DNA from: JAZKHE01 sp040385525
GTDB taxonomy: Bacteria; Bacteroidota; Bacteroidia; UBA4408
Length of the DNA stretch: 64,000 nucleotides
Reading direction: 5' to 3'
NCBI GenBank assembly: GCA_040385525.1
Contig: JAZKHE010000011.1
Location: 62,001-126,000 of the forward strand
The notes below the pieces were generated by a model. That model saw nothing but the letters and a program-made list of their open reading frames with translations, ran no database searches and was not told where the DNA came from. Both the position numbers and the translations under genes were made by a program. Positions 16,948-25,630 of this stretch are shown here, piece after piece (within the stretch, counting starts at the first letter, position 1; each line of letters starts with the position of its first letter).

Positions 16948-17244
16948 ATGGATATCGGAAAAGCAATAAAAACTATACGTAAAGAAAAGGGTTTGTCACA
17001 AGAGCAGCTCGGAGCAAAGATTGGATTATCGGATAATGCTATTAGTCAGATAGAGACTGGAGCTACATTTCCACAAAAGGATAATATTAAAAAGATTTGT
17101 GAAGCTCTTGAAATTCCAGTTGGTTATTTATTGTTTTTCTCGATAAGCGACGAAGATTTGCCAGAAGATGGTCGAGCAATATTTAATGCGCTTCAACAAC
17201 CGATTAAACAAGTTTTAATTGAAGATATTAAAGCGCGCAGTTAG
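16948..17244 (+). CDS. XRE-family (Cro/CI-type) transcriptional regulator
   Basis: A 98-residue protein whose first 60 residues are a standard helix-turn-helix of the XRE family: IGKAIKTIRKEKGLSQEQLG, then KIGLSDNAISQIETGATFPQ and ICEALEIPVGYLLFF. A short acidic tail follows. Such proteins are often autoregulators of small accessory modules. It is last in the cassette and is followed by a strong terminator at 17287-17318. Its operator may be the inverted repeat at 15892-15910, by inference only. Confidence 0.9.
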   Translation: MDIGKAIKTIRKEKGLSQEQLGAKIGLSDNAISQIETGATFPQKDNIKKICEALEIPVGYLLFFSISDEDLPEDGRAIFNALQQPIKQVLIEDIKARS

Positions 17245-17286
17245 TTTATTGTAAACTAGCAGGTCGTCGTAGTTTGATAATTAAAT

Positions 17287-17318
17287 GCTAAGAATAAACA
17301 ATATCTTAGCGTTTTTTG
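17287..17318 (+). terminator. Rho-independent terminator of the accessory cassette
   Basis: GCTAAGA (17287-17293), a 10-base loop and TCTTAGC (17304-17310) form a perfect 7-bp stem directly followed by GTTTTTTG. It lies 42 bases downstream of the XRE gene stop. The opposite gene (YCII-like) ends at 17339. Confidence 0.8.
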
Positions 17319-17338
17319 TTTGCAAAAATTTAAGTTAA

Positions 17339-17752
17339 CTACTTCAAACAACTACCTTTTGCTGCCCACCACGGATGGATTTCGTAGCTTAATCGTCCTG
17401 CAATTACTGCTGGGTCGGTATCTACTAATTTTTTGGCTTCTTCTTCGTTTTTTACGTTTTTAATAATAAAAATGCCGCGTAAATCTTCGTCTTTATCCAT
17501 TGGTCCTGCAATATCTAAATAGCCTTGTTGTGCCAGTTTATTAATGTTTGCAAGGTGTCCGTTTTGTATTTTGGTCAATTCTTCTTTGGTGTATTCTTTT
17601 GCTTTTGTGCCTCGTTTTAGCAATACTAAATAATATTTTTTCATTATATACGTAGTATCGCCTTCTTTCATTTCAAATTCGTCTGGGCTTTGTTGCGAAA
17701 AACAAAAACTGCTTAGCAAAGCAAATAAAAAGGTAAATACTGTTTTTTTCAT
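17339..17752 (-). CDS. Secreted YCII-related domain protein
   Basis: A 137-residue protein with a signal peptide (MKKTVFTFLFALLSSFCFSQ). The mature part has the ferredoxin-like YCII fold: YYLVLLKRG, then ELTKIQNGHLANINKLAQQG with the conserved histidine, then GPMDKDEDLRGIFIIK, and the closing DPAVIAGRLSYEIHPWW, a well-known family ending. YCII proteins are small proteins with a conserved His/Asp pair; their biochemical roles are mostly unknown, and secreted versions are common in Bacteroidota. Monocistronic or last in the transcript after the DinB-like gene, from which it is separated by a palindromic repeat. Confidence 0.88.
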   Translation of the reverse strand: MKKTVFTFLFALLSSFCFSQQSPDEFEMKEGDTTYIMKKYYLVLLKRGTKAKEYTKEELTKIQNGHLANINKLAQQGYLDIAGPMDKDEDLRGIFIIKNVKNEEEAKKLVDTDPAVIAGRLSYEIHPWWAAKGSCLK

Positions 17753-17803
17753 ATTCTATATTAGATTTATTTCACAATTCAAGGACAAAAAAAGAACGTA
17801 GAA

Positions 17804-17860
17804 AACACTGATTAATATGATTTTTTTGTGTTAATCATAATTATCTGCGTCATCAGCGTT
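17804..17860. repeat. Palindromic intergenic repeat-like element
   Basis: The 57 bases start with AACACTGAT and end with ATCAGCGTT, a 9-bp terminal inverted repeat with one mismatch, with further internal similarity between the two strands (TTAATCAT, TTATCTGCGTCATCAGCG). This motif vocabulary (CTGATTAA, ATCTGCGTnATCAGCG) recurs between genes in many Bacteroidota genomes as short degenerate repeats. Only one full copy was noticed here; the hairpin at 4837-4857 (GCGCAGATTAATTCTGCGC) shares the flavour. Confidence 0.5.
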
Positions 17861-17864
17861 CAGT

Positions 17865-18365
17865 TTATTTCATTGGAGGTAGATTCATAGCTTGCCATTC
17901 TTCTTTTGCTGGGCCGTAAATGCCGTGTATTTTTAATCCTGCCAAACGCATTAATATGGTTAGTTGTCCGCGGTGGTGGCATTGGTGCATTAGTATAACC
18001 GAAAGTACAATTCCTTTTTTCCATTGTTCGCCATACATGTTAATTTTTTCGTCAAGGTTTTCGTCGTGCCAATGTTTTGGTAATTCGGTAATCAACGATT
18101 GTGATGATTTTTTGTACCAATCAACAAATTCTTTTGTATTTTTAGGATGATCTTCGTGTTGTGCTGGCATTGCAATTTCTATGCCTGCGGTTTTCATCAT
18201 TTCGCCTAAGGAAAAAACAATATGCCAAGCCGAAAATCCAATTGTACGAATGTTTTCGTGTTGTGGTTTGTTTAAGCTTTCGTTAGTTAAATTCTCTAAT
18301 AATTTAATGGTGTTTTCTGATTCGTATTTAAAATCAGCTAAAAAATCTGTAATTAATCTATACAT
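17865..18365 (-). CDS. DinB-family putative metal-binding protein
   Basis: A 166-residue protein of the DinB four-helix-bundle superfamily. The three metal-ligand histidines are visible as SAWHIVFSLGEM, then LMHQCHHRGQLTILMRLAG, where HHRGQ is the family signature. Members include bacillithiol- and mycothiol-dependent transferases as well as many proteins of unknown activity, so no reaction is assigned. It lies 5 bases after the large sensor kinase gene on the same strand and so is probably co-transcribed with it. Confidence 0.88.
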   Translation of the reverse strand: MYRLITDFLADFKYESENTIKLLENLTNESLNKPQHENIRTIGFSAWHIVFSLGEMMKTAGIEIAMPAQHEDHPKNTKEFVDWYKKSSQSLITELPKHWHDENLDEKINMYGEQWKKGIVLSVILMHQCHHRGQLTILMRLAGLKIHGIYGPAKEEWQAMNLPPMK

Positions 18366-18370
18366 AATTT

Positions 18371-21300
18371 TTAATTTTTAAGTTGTTCAAATTCTAGTTT
18401 GTACGTTGTTCCGTAAGTATCTGTTTTTTCTATTTTACCATTTAGTTGTTCGGTAAATATTTTTACTAACTCTAAACCCAACGAATTTGATTTTCTATCA
18501 TCTATATCTTCATCAAAACCAGCTCCATTATCGCTAATTTCCATTTCGTATTTATTGGGCTGTGTTTTGTGGATGTTAATTGTTATTTCTCCATTTTTTT
18601 CTTCTTTAAAGGCATATTTTAAAGAGTTAGAAATAATCTCGTTTAACAAAAGTCCTAACGGAATAATGGTATTAAGATTTAAAAACTTGGCTGTAATGTC
18701 TGTTTTTAGAGTTACTTTGGCGTTTACTGTGTAAATTCGCAATAAAATTTCAACCAAACTTTCAATATAATTTTTCACATCTACTTTTTCAAAATCTTTT
18801 GAGCGATACAATGTTTCGTGAACCAAAGCCATTGTTTGTATGCGGTTTTTGCATTCTTCAAAAATTTTAATTGCTTTTTCGTCTTCTAAATAATCAGATT
18901 GTAAACTGAGTAAACTACTAATTATTTGTAAATTATTTTTTACACGATGATGCACTTCTTTTAAAAGCACTTCAATTTCTTCTTTTTGTTTGGTAACAAC
19001 TGCGGTTCTTTCGTTAACCAATTGCATTAATTTTTCTTCTTTAATTTGATTTCTTTTTTTTCTAATAATTTCAAAAACATAGGCAGAGCCAATTATTAAA
19101 AGAACAATACTGCCCTTAAACCAAATGGTTTGCCAATATGCTTTTTTAATTTCAAACTCAAAAATTTCGGCTTTAGAACTCCAATTACCTTCTTTATTAC
19201 GCGCTTTAACTTTAAATTTATAATAGCCAGGAGGCAAGTTAGAGTAAGTAGAAAATGGGTTTTGGTTTAAAGGACTCCAATCTTTATCAAAACCTTCTAA
19301 CATAAAACTATATTGTAGGTTGTTGGGTTGAATTTTATTTATTGCAGAAAAATAAATGGTGATGTTATTCTTGTCGTAAGGCAATAAAGGTTTAATTGGA
19401 ATTTTGTTCCAGTTAGTAAATTTGTTTGTGTATTTTCCCCAATTTGGTGTTTCGTAAAACAAAGTAATTTTATCAATATTTACTTGTGGTGTTTCTACTC
19501 CTAAAAATTTTTCTTCGCTAGGTGTGTATTTAATTACGCCTTTAACTGTTCCAAACCAAATGTTGCCATCAGCATCGCAAATGGCGGCATTGGTGTTGCA
19601 TTCAATTCCTTTAAATCCTTCTGATTTTCCGTAATTTTTTATATCGATTATTTTGTTTCCATCGGCAGTAATTATTTTATCGATGCCTTTGTTGTTGCCC
19701 GCCCAAATATTTCCTTTTTTATCTTTTACTAATGAATAAATTGTTGATGAAGCTAAACCATCATTGTTTTCAATGTTTGTAAACTTTTTTCCATCGTAAT
19801 TGATAATACATTTATCGGTTCCCATCCAAATAACTCCAGCATCATCAACCAACATACTACCAATGTATTGATTACACAAATTACTTTTTTCACCAATTCG
19901 TTTTGCTGTAAAATTATTGCATTCAAAAAGTCCCCAGCCAGTGCCAATGTATATGGTTTTGTTTTTTTCGCAAAAGGAATAAACATTAAGATTACTTAAG
20001 CCTTTTTTTTCATTAATAATTTGCCACTTTCCGTTAGATAAAACATACACACCTTTACCTTGTGTTGCCACCCAGATATTCCCGTCAGAATCTTCAAAAA
20101 CTCTACGAACGTTTAAAAATTCTTTTCCTTCAAAAAGCACTTTAGAAAAATTTCCGTTTTTGTATAGCACTAAACCATTTTTTCCGCCAATCCAAATTGC
20201 ATTTTTACTATCGCAGAATAAACTTCTTATGCCAAAATTTTTAAGAAAAGGGTTCTGCGAAAAATCTGTAAGTTCATTCTTTGAATCTAATTTAAATAAT
20301 CCCTTTGAGTACGATGCAGTATAGACAGAATTGTTTTTGTCGGCAGTAAAAGCAAAAATATCGGGTTCTTTAAAACCAATTGTATTGTCGAAATAAATGA
20401 AAGATAAATCAACAAATTTTATTAAACCTTGTCCGCCGCTTCCAATCCAAAGGCAATGGTTTTTATCTTCGAATAAGCATTTAATTTGATTGGTGCGTAA
20501 ACCATTTAATGTGCAGTAATTTATTATATTATCGTTTTTAACAACATACACACCATTTTCTTTTGTGCCTAGTAAATAATCGTTTTCGTAGTTAAAAAGT
20601 AAATAGGTAATTTGTTTACCATTTAATGCTTCTGGAATTTTTAAATAGATAAGTTCGCTAGATAGGTTATTTGGCGTTTTTTTAAGTTGAAAAATTTCGT
20701 TGTTATCACTCAAAAAATAGATGTTTCCTAACTTATCTTGTGTTACTTGTGTTATGTTTTTTCCTGCGGTAATTTCAAAATTAGTGGGTTTAAAAAATTT
20801 ACCATCTTTAAATCCAAATACACCCTTGTGCGTTGGTAGCCAAATGGTATTGTTTTTGTCTTGAATTAATTTTTGTATTAATGTAGGACTGCCATTGTAA
20901 GTTGGGGATTTTAAATTCGTTACTTTATTGTTTTGTAACAAAAATAATTCTCCAGCGCCATCTAAATAAACATCGTTGTTTTTGGTAATTAAAATATCAG
21001 CAATGTTTTCTTTTGGTAAACCAACCGTATTTGTAATTCTTTCAAATTTAATTCCGTTAAATTTACTAAGTCCGCCCCAAGTGCTCGAGATCCAGATATA
21101 GCCTTCGCTGTCTTCAATAATATCTGTTACAATTTGTCCACTTAATCCATCTTTTTCTTCGTAGGTTGTGAAATTTTCGCCATCAAATTTACAAACTCCA
21201 CCGCCAGATGTTCCTAACCACAAATAACCACGGCTGTCTTCAAATATGCAATTTACCTCAGATTGAGATAAACCTTCGTCAACAGAAAAAGTAGTGAAAT

Positions 21301-21376
21301 TATAATTTTGAGCATTAGAAATAATGCTGCTAATAAAAAATAAACTAAATAAAAACTTGAACAGATATAACTTCAA
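18371..21376 (-). CDS. Two-component sensor kinase with double Reg_prop propeller and Y_Y_Y domain
   Basis: A 1001-residue protein: signal peptide, about 14 periplasmic propeller repeats between residues 40 and 620 (WLGTSGGGVCKFDG, WISSTWGGLSKFNG, WVATQGKGVYVLSNG, WFGTVKGVIKYTP and others), enough for two seven-bladed propellers, a Y_Y_Y domain (about 680-744), one transmembrane helix (about 752-772), then a HisKA_2-type kinase with EVHHRVKNNLQIISSLL (His809 or 810) and an ATPase domain with DNGAGFDED. No receiver or DNA-binding domain is present, so it needs a partner regulator, not seen nearby. The start is a TTG that opens the signal peptide; no ATG is available. Confidence 0.92.
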   Translation of the reverse strand: MKLYLFKFLFSLFFISSIISNAQNYNFTTFSVDEGLSQSEVNCIFEDSRGYLWLGTSGGGVCKFDGENFTTYEEKDGLSGQIVTDIIEDSEGYIWISSTWGGLSKFNGIKFERITNTVGLPKENIADILITKNNDVYLDGAGELFLLQNNKVTNLKSPTYNGSPTLIQKLIQDKNNTIWLPTHKGVFGFKDGKFFKPTNFEITAGKNITQVTQDKLGNIYFLSDNNEIFQLKKTPNNLSSELIYLKIPEALNGKQITYLLFNYENDYLLGTKENGVYVVKNDNIINYCTLNGLRTNQIKCLFEDKNHCLWIGSGGQGLIKFVDLSFIYFDNTIGFKEPDIFAFTADKNNSVYTASYSKGLFKLDSKNELTDFSQNPFLKNFGIRSLFCDSKNAIWIGGKNGLVLYKNGNFSKVLFEGKEFLNVRRVFEDSDGNIWVATQGKGVYVLSNGKWQIINEKKGLSNLNVYSFCEKNKTIYIGTGWGLFECNNFTAKRIGEKSNLCNQYIGSMLVDDAGVIWMGTDKCIINYDGKKFTNIENNDGLASSTIYSLVKDKKGNIWAGNNKGIDKIITADGNKIIDIKNYGKSEGFKGIECNTNAAICDADGNIWFGTVKGVIKYTPSEEKFLGVETPQVNIDKITLFYETPNWGKYTNKFTNWNKIPIKPLLPYDKNNITIYFSAINKIQPNNLQYSFMLEGFDKDWSPLNQNPFSTYSNLPPGYYKFKVKARNKEGNWSSKAEIFEFEIKKAYWQTIWFKGSIVLLIIGSAYVFEIIRKKRNQIKEEKLMQLVNERTAVVTKQKEEIEVLLKEVHHRVKNNLQIISSLLSLQSDYLEDEKAIKIFEECKNRIQTMALVHETLYRSKDFEKVDVKNYIESLVEILLRIYTVNAKVTLKTDITAKFLNLNTIIPLGLLLNEIISNSLKYAFKEEKNGEITINIHKTQPNKYEMEISDNGAGFDEDIDDRKSNSLGLELVKIFTEQLNGKIEKTDTYGTTYKLEFEQLKN

Positions 21377-21399
21377 TTTATTAGTTTTTTGAATACTAA

Positions 21400-21407
21400 C
21401 AAATATA
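21400..21407 (-). promoter_or_regulatory. Candidate promoter -7 box of the propeller kinase gene
   Basis: On the minus strand TATATTTG is a perfect TAnnTTTG match, 23 bases upstream of the TTG start of the kinase. A -33 element was not recognised, and the gene could also be read through from the M1 peptidase gene 60 bases upstream. Confidence 0.4.
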
Positions 21408-21436
21408 ATAAACTATTGCTAATTCATACTTATTTT

Positions 21437-24400
21437 TTAAAATGATTTACTCACACTCAAAATCCATCTAAATTTAAAATAGCTAGTTTCGCTAGCAGGA
21501 ATTGAGTTTAAGAATAATGGCATATCAAATCGAATTGTTAGAGGCTCTACTGTTTGCAAAGCAAACCATTTTTTAATGGTAAATGTAGTCCCCAAACCAG
21601 CGTCGGCTCTTAAATAACCCATTTTTGTTTTTCCTATACTAGTTTTGTAATCTATTAGTCCTGCATCAGCAAAAGCGTAGGTTTGCAAGCCAAAATAACG
21701 CGATAATTTTGGCGTTTTTATAAAACTAAATAAGCGTTCAAAATTAATTTCGGTGTTAAAAGCTGCTCCGGAATTCCCTATGTAGGTGTTTCTAATTGTG
21801 CCATCCGGCAATACTTCTGGAGCTAAATAGCCAGCGTAACCTCTTAAATTTAATCCACCTCCATATTGAAAATGATTAGTTGTTGTTCCAAAGCCACTCC
21901 AAGCATTTGGAAAATAACCAATGCTTCTTACAAATTTATTTTCCATCATTTCTTCAGGATTTGCACCAGCCAAATACAATGCGCTTTCTTGCGGAACCAA
22001 GCTACCCGTTCCTATTTGTGCAAAAACTCTTGTTTTAATATCTAACTTTTTAAATCGGTTTTGATTAACTGAAGTTAAACTTAATTGCGCATAATTGTAG
22101 TTGTTGAATAGGGTAGATGATTTTAAATTCAAATTAATTTTTCCGCTACCATAACTATAATTATAGGTGTGATCAACGCCTAAATTAATGGTGTTGTTAC
22201 AATTGTTAATTGCCCACTGAGTTGGATTTAGTAAATAATTTAATGAAGCGCTATCTTTTCTGTAAATACTTTTTGCAAAAACATAGAATTTATTTTTGCC
22301 ACGTTCGTCTGTTTTTTCAAATCCAATTTTGTTTGTAAACAAGCCTTCTACAAAGCTACTGTGTGCAAATACCGCCGATTTTTTCATGAATCTATCAGTA
22401 GCAGTTCTGTAATTAAATCGAGAATTTATTAAATCGTTTTTCGATTTGTACTCAGTTAAATATAGATTACTTTGCTGACCAATTCTAGTATTGTACCAAG
22501 CAGTAAAATCAAAAATGTGCTTGTAGTTAAAGTAGTTTCCATTAAAATGCACACCCGCTTTTATACCATCAAAGCCATTATACCAAACATCTGGTCGCCA
22601 TTTTAATTCGTAATTTCTAAAGTTAGGAGCATTGTATATTTTATGATCTAAACCAAAATTAACTGGAGTTTTTAAACTGTTGTTTAAGTGATTTATATCT
22701 GCCAATCTGCCTGTAGTATCAATAATTACATTTTTTATTTTACCGGGAATAGTAATTGTTGCTGTGTAATTTGGCTGTAGTTTATCCCAACCATACCATT
22801 TTGGTAAAACAGTATTTTTGGTAGATTTTACGAACCAAGTATTAGGTATGTGATAAGAATATTTTTTATTATCATTGGTTACAACAGTAAAATCGATAGG
22901 CATTTGCATGCGTTCTTTTCTCTCGAAAATAATTTTATACTGTTCTGTGTTGCGGATTTTTTTTACAGATTTAATTTTGTAATCAATAGACTTTGTGGTT
23001 TCGAGCCATTGATCGAAAAACCAGTTTAAATCAACTTTGGTATAGTTTATTATAGAGTTTTTAAAATCTTCAACATAAGGATGAGCAATTTTCCATTGGT
23101 TAAAATAATGTTTCATTGCATTTTGAAATAATGTGTCGCCTAATACATACTGAAGGTTATGCAGCATAGTTGCTGTTTTGTGATATACATGTCCGTAGCC
23201 ACCACCATGCGCCAATGCGCCATTAAAACCATCAGAAGTAGTGTTTAAAAAAGCATCTTCTCCTTTTACTGCATCGCGCAAATAACCAAAATAATTGTAT
23301 CTATCTCGATTATGAGTTGGCTCTAAATGTTTTTGAATGTATTTACTTTTAGGTTTATTTTCTACTTCGTATTCGCCATCAATTTTATTGTTAGCCCAAA
23401 CAGTTAAATATTGTGTAAAGCCTTCGTCTAACAATGCTCTATAAGTTTCGTTGTTGCCAACCATTCCAAAAAACCAATTGTGTCCAATTTCATGCGAAAA
23501 TAAATTTCTGTAATCAGGATCAAAACCGCCATCTAGTGTAAGCATTGGGTATTCCATTCCATCGCGCGCATCAGCTACAACCATTTTATTGTAAGCATAC
23601 ATTCCAAAATCTTCGGAATAAGTTTTAATTATTTTAGCAGTATAGTCGGCAGCATTTTGCCAACCAATTGCGTGTTGCTCTTGTACTAATGCAACGCACT
23701 GAATTCCATTCCAAAAGGTTTCACCAATTCTATAGCTTGGGTCGGCTGTAAAAGCAACATCGTGCACATTTTCGGTGTGGTATTTCCAAGTTTTTCTGTC
23801 GTTAGCATTGTAAGGAATAAGTATTGATGGTTTTGAGTTCCAAGGTTTTTTTGCAAAGTTTTTTATGTCTAATTTTTCTCTTAATTCTTTCGGTAAAACT
23901 TCATCTCGGTTAGTTAAAAAACCTGTTGCTTCTACTATATAGTTTGCAGGAAAATTTAGTTCTAAATCAAAAGCACCAAAATCTCCGTAAAACTCTTTAC
24001 CCAAATGTTGTTGCGTGTCCCAGCCAAATTTGTTGTCGTAAACGCTTATACGCGGATACCAATGTACACCATCAAAATGTTTTAGACCAGCAGCTGTAAA
24101 TTTTTTCATTCTTCTTCTAGTTGAACCAGAATCGAAGTAAGTAGAAAAATCAATAGTAAATTGTATACTTTGTTGCGGAAGTAAAGCTTGTGGTAAATAT
24201 ACTTTTAAAATTGTATTATCAAGTTCCGTTTTAACGTCAGAACCGTTAACTTTAATTGTGTTTATTTCTGTTCCTTTTTTTTGAGTTTCGTATTTTCCGT
24301 AAACAGGTTTTACATTATTGTTTTTTTGTAAATTATCTAAATACGAATCGGGTTGAAAAGCATTTTGATACAAGTGAAAATAGACGTAGGTAAGTGTATC

Positions 24401-24643
24401 AGGCGAGTTATTCCAATAGGTTAACTCTTGTTTTGCAGTAATAATATCTGTGCTATCGTTAATAAAAGCTTTTATGTTGTAATAAACATCTTGTTGCCAA
24501 TACGCTGCATGTGGCTTTCTGTTTTTCCAATAATAAGGATTGTCAGAATTTTGGTAGGTATTTGGAGGTAGATTTGGATTATAGTTTTGTGAAAAACCGT
24601 GAGAAATTTGTAAACAAAAAATAATAAAAAGTATATTTTTCAT
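21437..24643 (-). CDS. M1-family metallopeptidase with C-terminal Omp85-like outer-membrane barrel
   Basis: A 1068-residue secreted protein (signal peptide to about Ser18). The N-terminal two thirds are an M1 peptidase: beta-rich domain, GMEYP (362-366) in the position of the GxMEN exopeptidase motif, zinc motif HEIGH (384-388) and Glu407 in LLDEGFTQYL. After about residue 690 the sequence changes to alternating strands and carries Omp85/surface-antigen signatures: GGGLNLRGYAGY, YAFADAGLI, DAGLGTTF, and a final strand IRFDMPLF ending in FRWILSVSKSF with terminal phenylalanine. I infer a peptidase tethered to the outer membrane by its own barrel. It is 5 bases downstream of the YihY gene. Confidence 0.85.
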   Translation of the reverse strand: MKNILFIIFCLQISHGFSQNYNPNLPPNTYQNSDNPYYWKNRKPHAAYWQQDVYYNIKAFINDSTDIITAKQELTYWNNSPDTLTYVYFHLYQNAFQPDSYLDNLQKNNNVKPVYGKYETQKKGTEINTIKVNGSDVKTELDNTILKVYLPQALLPQQSIQFTIDFSTYFDSGSTRRRMKKFTAAGLKHFDGVHWYPRISVYDNKFGWDTQQHLGKEFYGDFGAFDLELNFPANYIVEATGFLTNRDEVLPKELREKLDIKNFAKKPWNSKPSILIPYNANDRKTWKYHTENVHDVAFTADPSYRIGETFWNGIQCVALVQEQHAIGWQNAADYTAKIIKTYSEDFGMYAYNKMVVADARDGMEYPMLTLDGGFDPDYRNLFSHEIGHNWFFGMVGNNETYRALLDEGFTQYLTVWANNKIDGEYEVENKPKSKYIQKHLEPTHNRDRYNYFGYLRDAVKGEDAFLNTTSDGFNGALAHGGGYGHVYHKTATMLHNLQYVLGDTLFQNAMKHYFNQWKIAHPYVEDFKNSIINYTKVDLNWFFDQWLETTKSIDYKIKSVKKIRNTEQYKIIFERKERMQMPIDFTVVTNDNKKYSYHIPNTWFVKSTKNTVLPKWYGWDKLQPNYTATITIPGKIKNVIIDTTGRLADINHLNNSLKTPVNFGLDHKIYNAPNFRNYELKWRPDVWYNGFDGIKAGVHFNGNYFNYKHIFDFTAWYNTRIGQQSNLYLTEYKSKNDLINSRFNYRTATDRFMKKSAVFAHSSFVEGLFTNKIGFEKTDERGKNKFYVFAKSIYRKDSASLNYLLNPTQWAINNCNNTINLGVDHTYNYSYGSGKINLNLKSSTLFNNYNYAQLSLTSVNQNRFKKLDIKTRVFAQIGTGSLVPQESALYLAGANPEEMMENKFVRSIGYFPNAWSGFGTTTNHFQYGGGLNLRGYAGYLAPEVLPDGTIRNTYIGNSGAAFNTEINFERLFSFIKTPKLSRYFGLQTYAFADAGLIDYKTSIGKTKMGYLRADAGLGTTFTIKKWFALQTVEPLTIRFDMPLFLNSIPASETSYFKFRWILSVSKSF

Positions 24644-24648
24644 GATTT

Positions 24649-25629
24649 TTAAGGTGCAAGAGGTTCTTCTAAATGTTTTAATTCCGAAAGATTTAAATCG
24701 GCTAATCGTTTATTTTTTAATTTTTTAATGGCTACATTTAATTCAAAACCAAGTAAAAGAATTAGTGAGTTAAAATAAAACAAAAGCATAATAACCATTA
24801 CAGTTCCGATAGAGCCATATAGCTTGTTGTAAGTAGCGAAATTATCTACATAATACGTAAATGCTAATGATATTAAAATGCAAAATATTGTAGCGAAAGT
24901 AGAGCCGGGAGAAACGAAATTAAATTTTGCTTTTCTATCGGGGCCAATCCAATATAAAAATGAAAAAGCCGTAAAAAGTAAACCTAAAATAATTAACCAT
25001 TTAAGAGCGTTGATTCCTATAATAGTTAGCGAGCCATTAAAAATACCTTGTGTTTTTAGGTAACTAATTGCAAAACCACTGCCTATAATTAGAGCGATAG
25101 CTAAGGTTAGAAGTGTTATGATTATAAAAACTAATAGGATAGATTTTAGCCAAGATTTTATAAACGAAGTTTTTACATCAAAATCTTTATTGATGCTATC
25201 AAACGCACTAATAATAGCGTTCATACCGTCGGCTGTTAAATACAATGCAAACAAAAATCCGAATGATAATAAACTATTGTGTGTATTTTTAATTAAATCT
25301 ACAAGTGTTTCTTGTGTGGCACGATACACATTAGCAGGCAGTAGTTCTTGAAGAATAATCATCAATTCATTTTGAAAATTATGAATTGGGATATAAGGAA
25401 TAAGCGTTAATAAAAACAAAAATGCTGGAAATATTGCAAGAAAAAATTTATAAGCTAATGATGATGCTTTTGTAGTTAAACCAACATGTTTGAGACCTTT
25501 AATTAAAAAAACTAAAACATCGTAAACAGGAATTCCATCAAAACCTGGTAATACTAATTTGCTTAGTATTTTTTTGATGAACAAAAATGGTTTTGATTTT
25601 ACTATTTTTTTTTGAATGTCTATTGCCAT
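24649..25629 (-). CDS. YihY/BrkB-family inner-membrane protein
   Basis: A 326-residue protein with about six transmembrane helices beginning near residue 60. LTTKASSLAYKFFLAIFPAFLFLLTLIP and the later AFSFLYWIGPDRK-KFNFVSPGS region and YNKLYGSIGTVMVIMLLFYFNS are the landmarks of the YihY (formerly ribonuclease BN/BrkB) family, whose members are integral membrane proteins of unsettled function, not ribonucleases. One base separates it from nadC upstream and five from the M1 peptidase gene downstream, so it sits in the middle of a minus-strand transcript. Confidence 0.92.
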   Translation of the reverse strand: MAIDIQKKIVKSKPFLFIKKILSKLVLPGFDGIPVYDVLVFLIKGLKHVGLTTKASSLAYKFFLAIFPAFLFLLTLIPYIPIHNFQNELMIILQELLPANVYRATQETLVDLIKNTHNSLLSFGFLFALYLTADGMNAIISAFDSINKDFDVKTSFIKSWLKSILLVFIIITLLTLAIALIIGSGFAISYLKTQGIFNGSLTIIGINALKWLIILGLLFTAFSFLYWIGPDRKAKFNFVSPGSTFATIFCILISLAFTYYVDNFATYNKLYGSIGTVMVIMLLFYFNSLILLLGFELNVAIKKLKNKRLADLNLSELKHLEEPLAP

Positions 25630-25630
25630 T

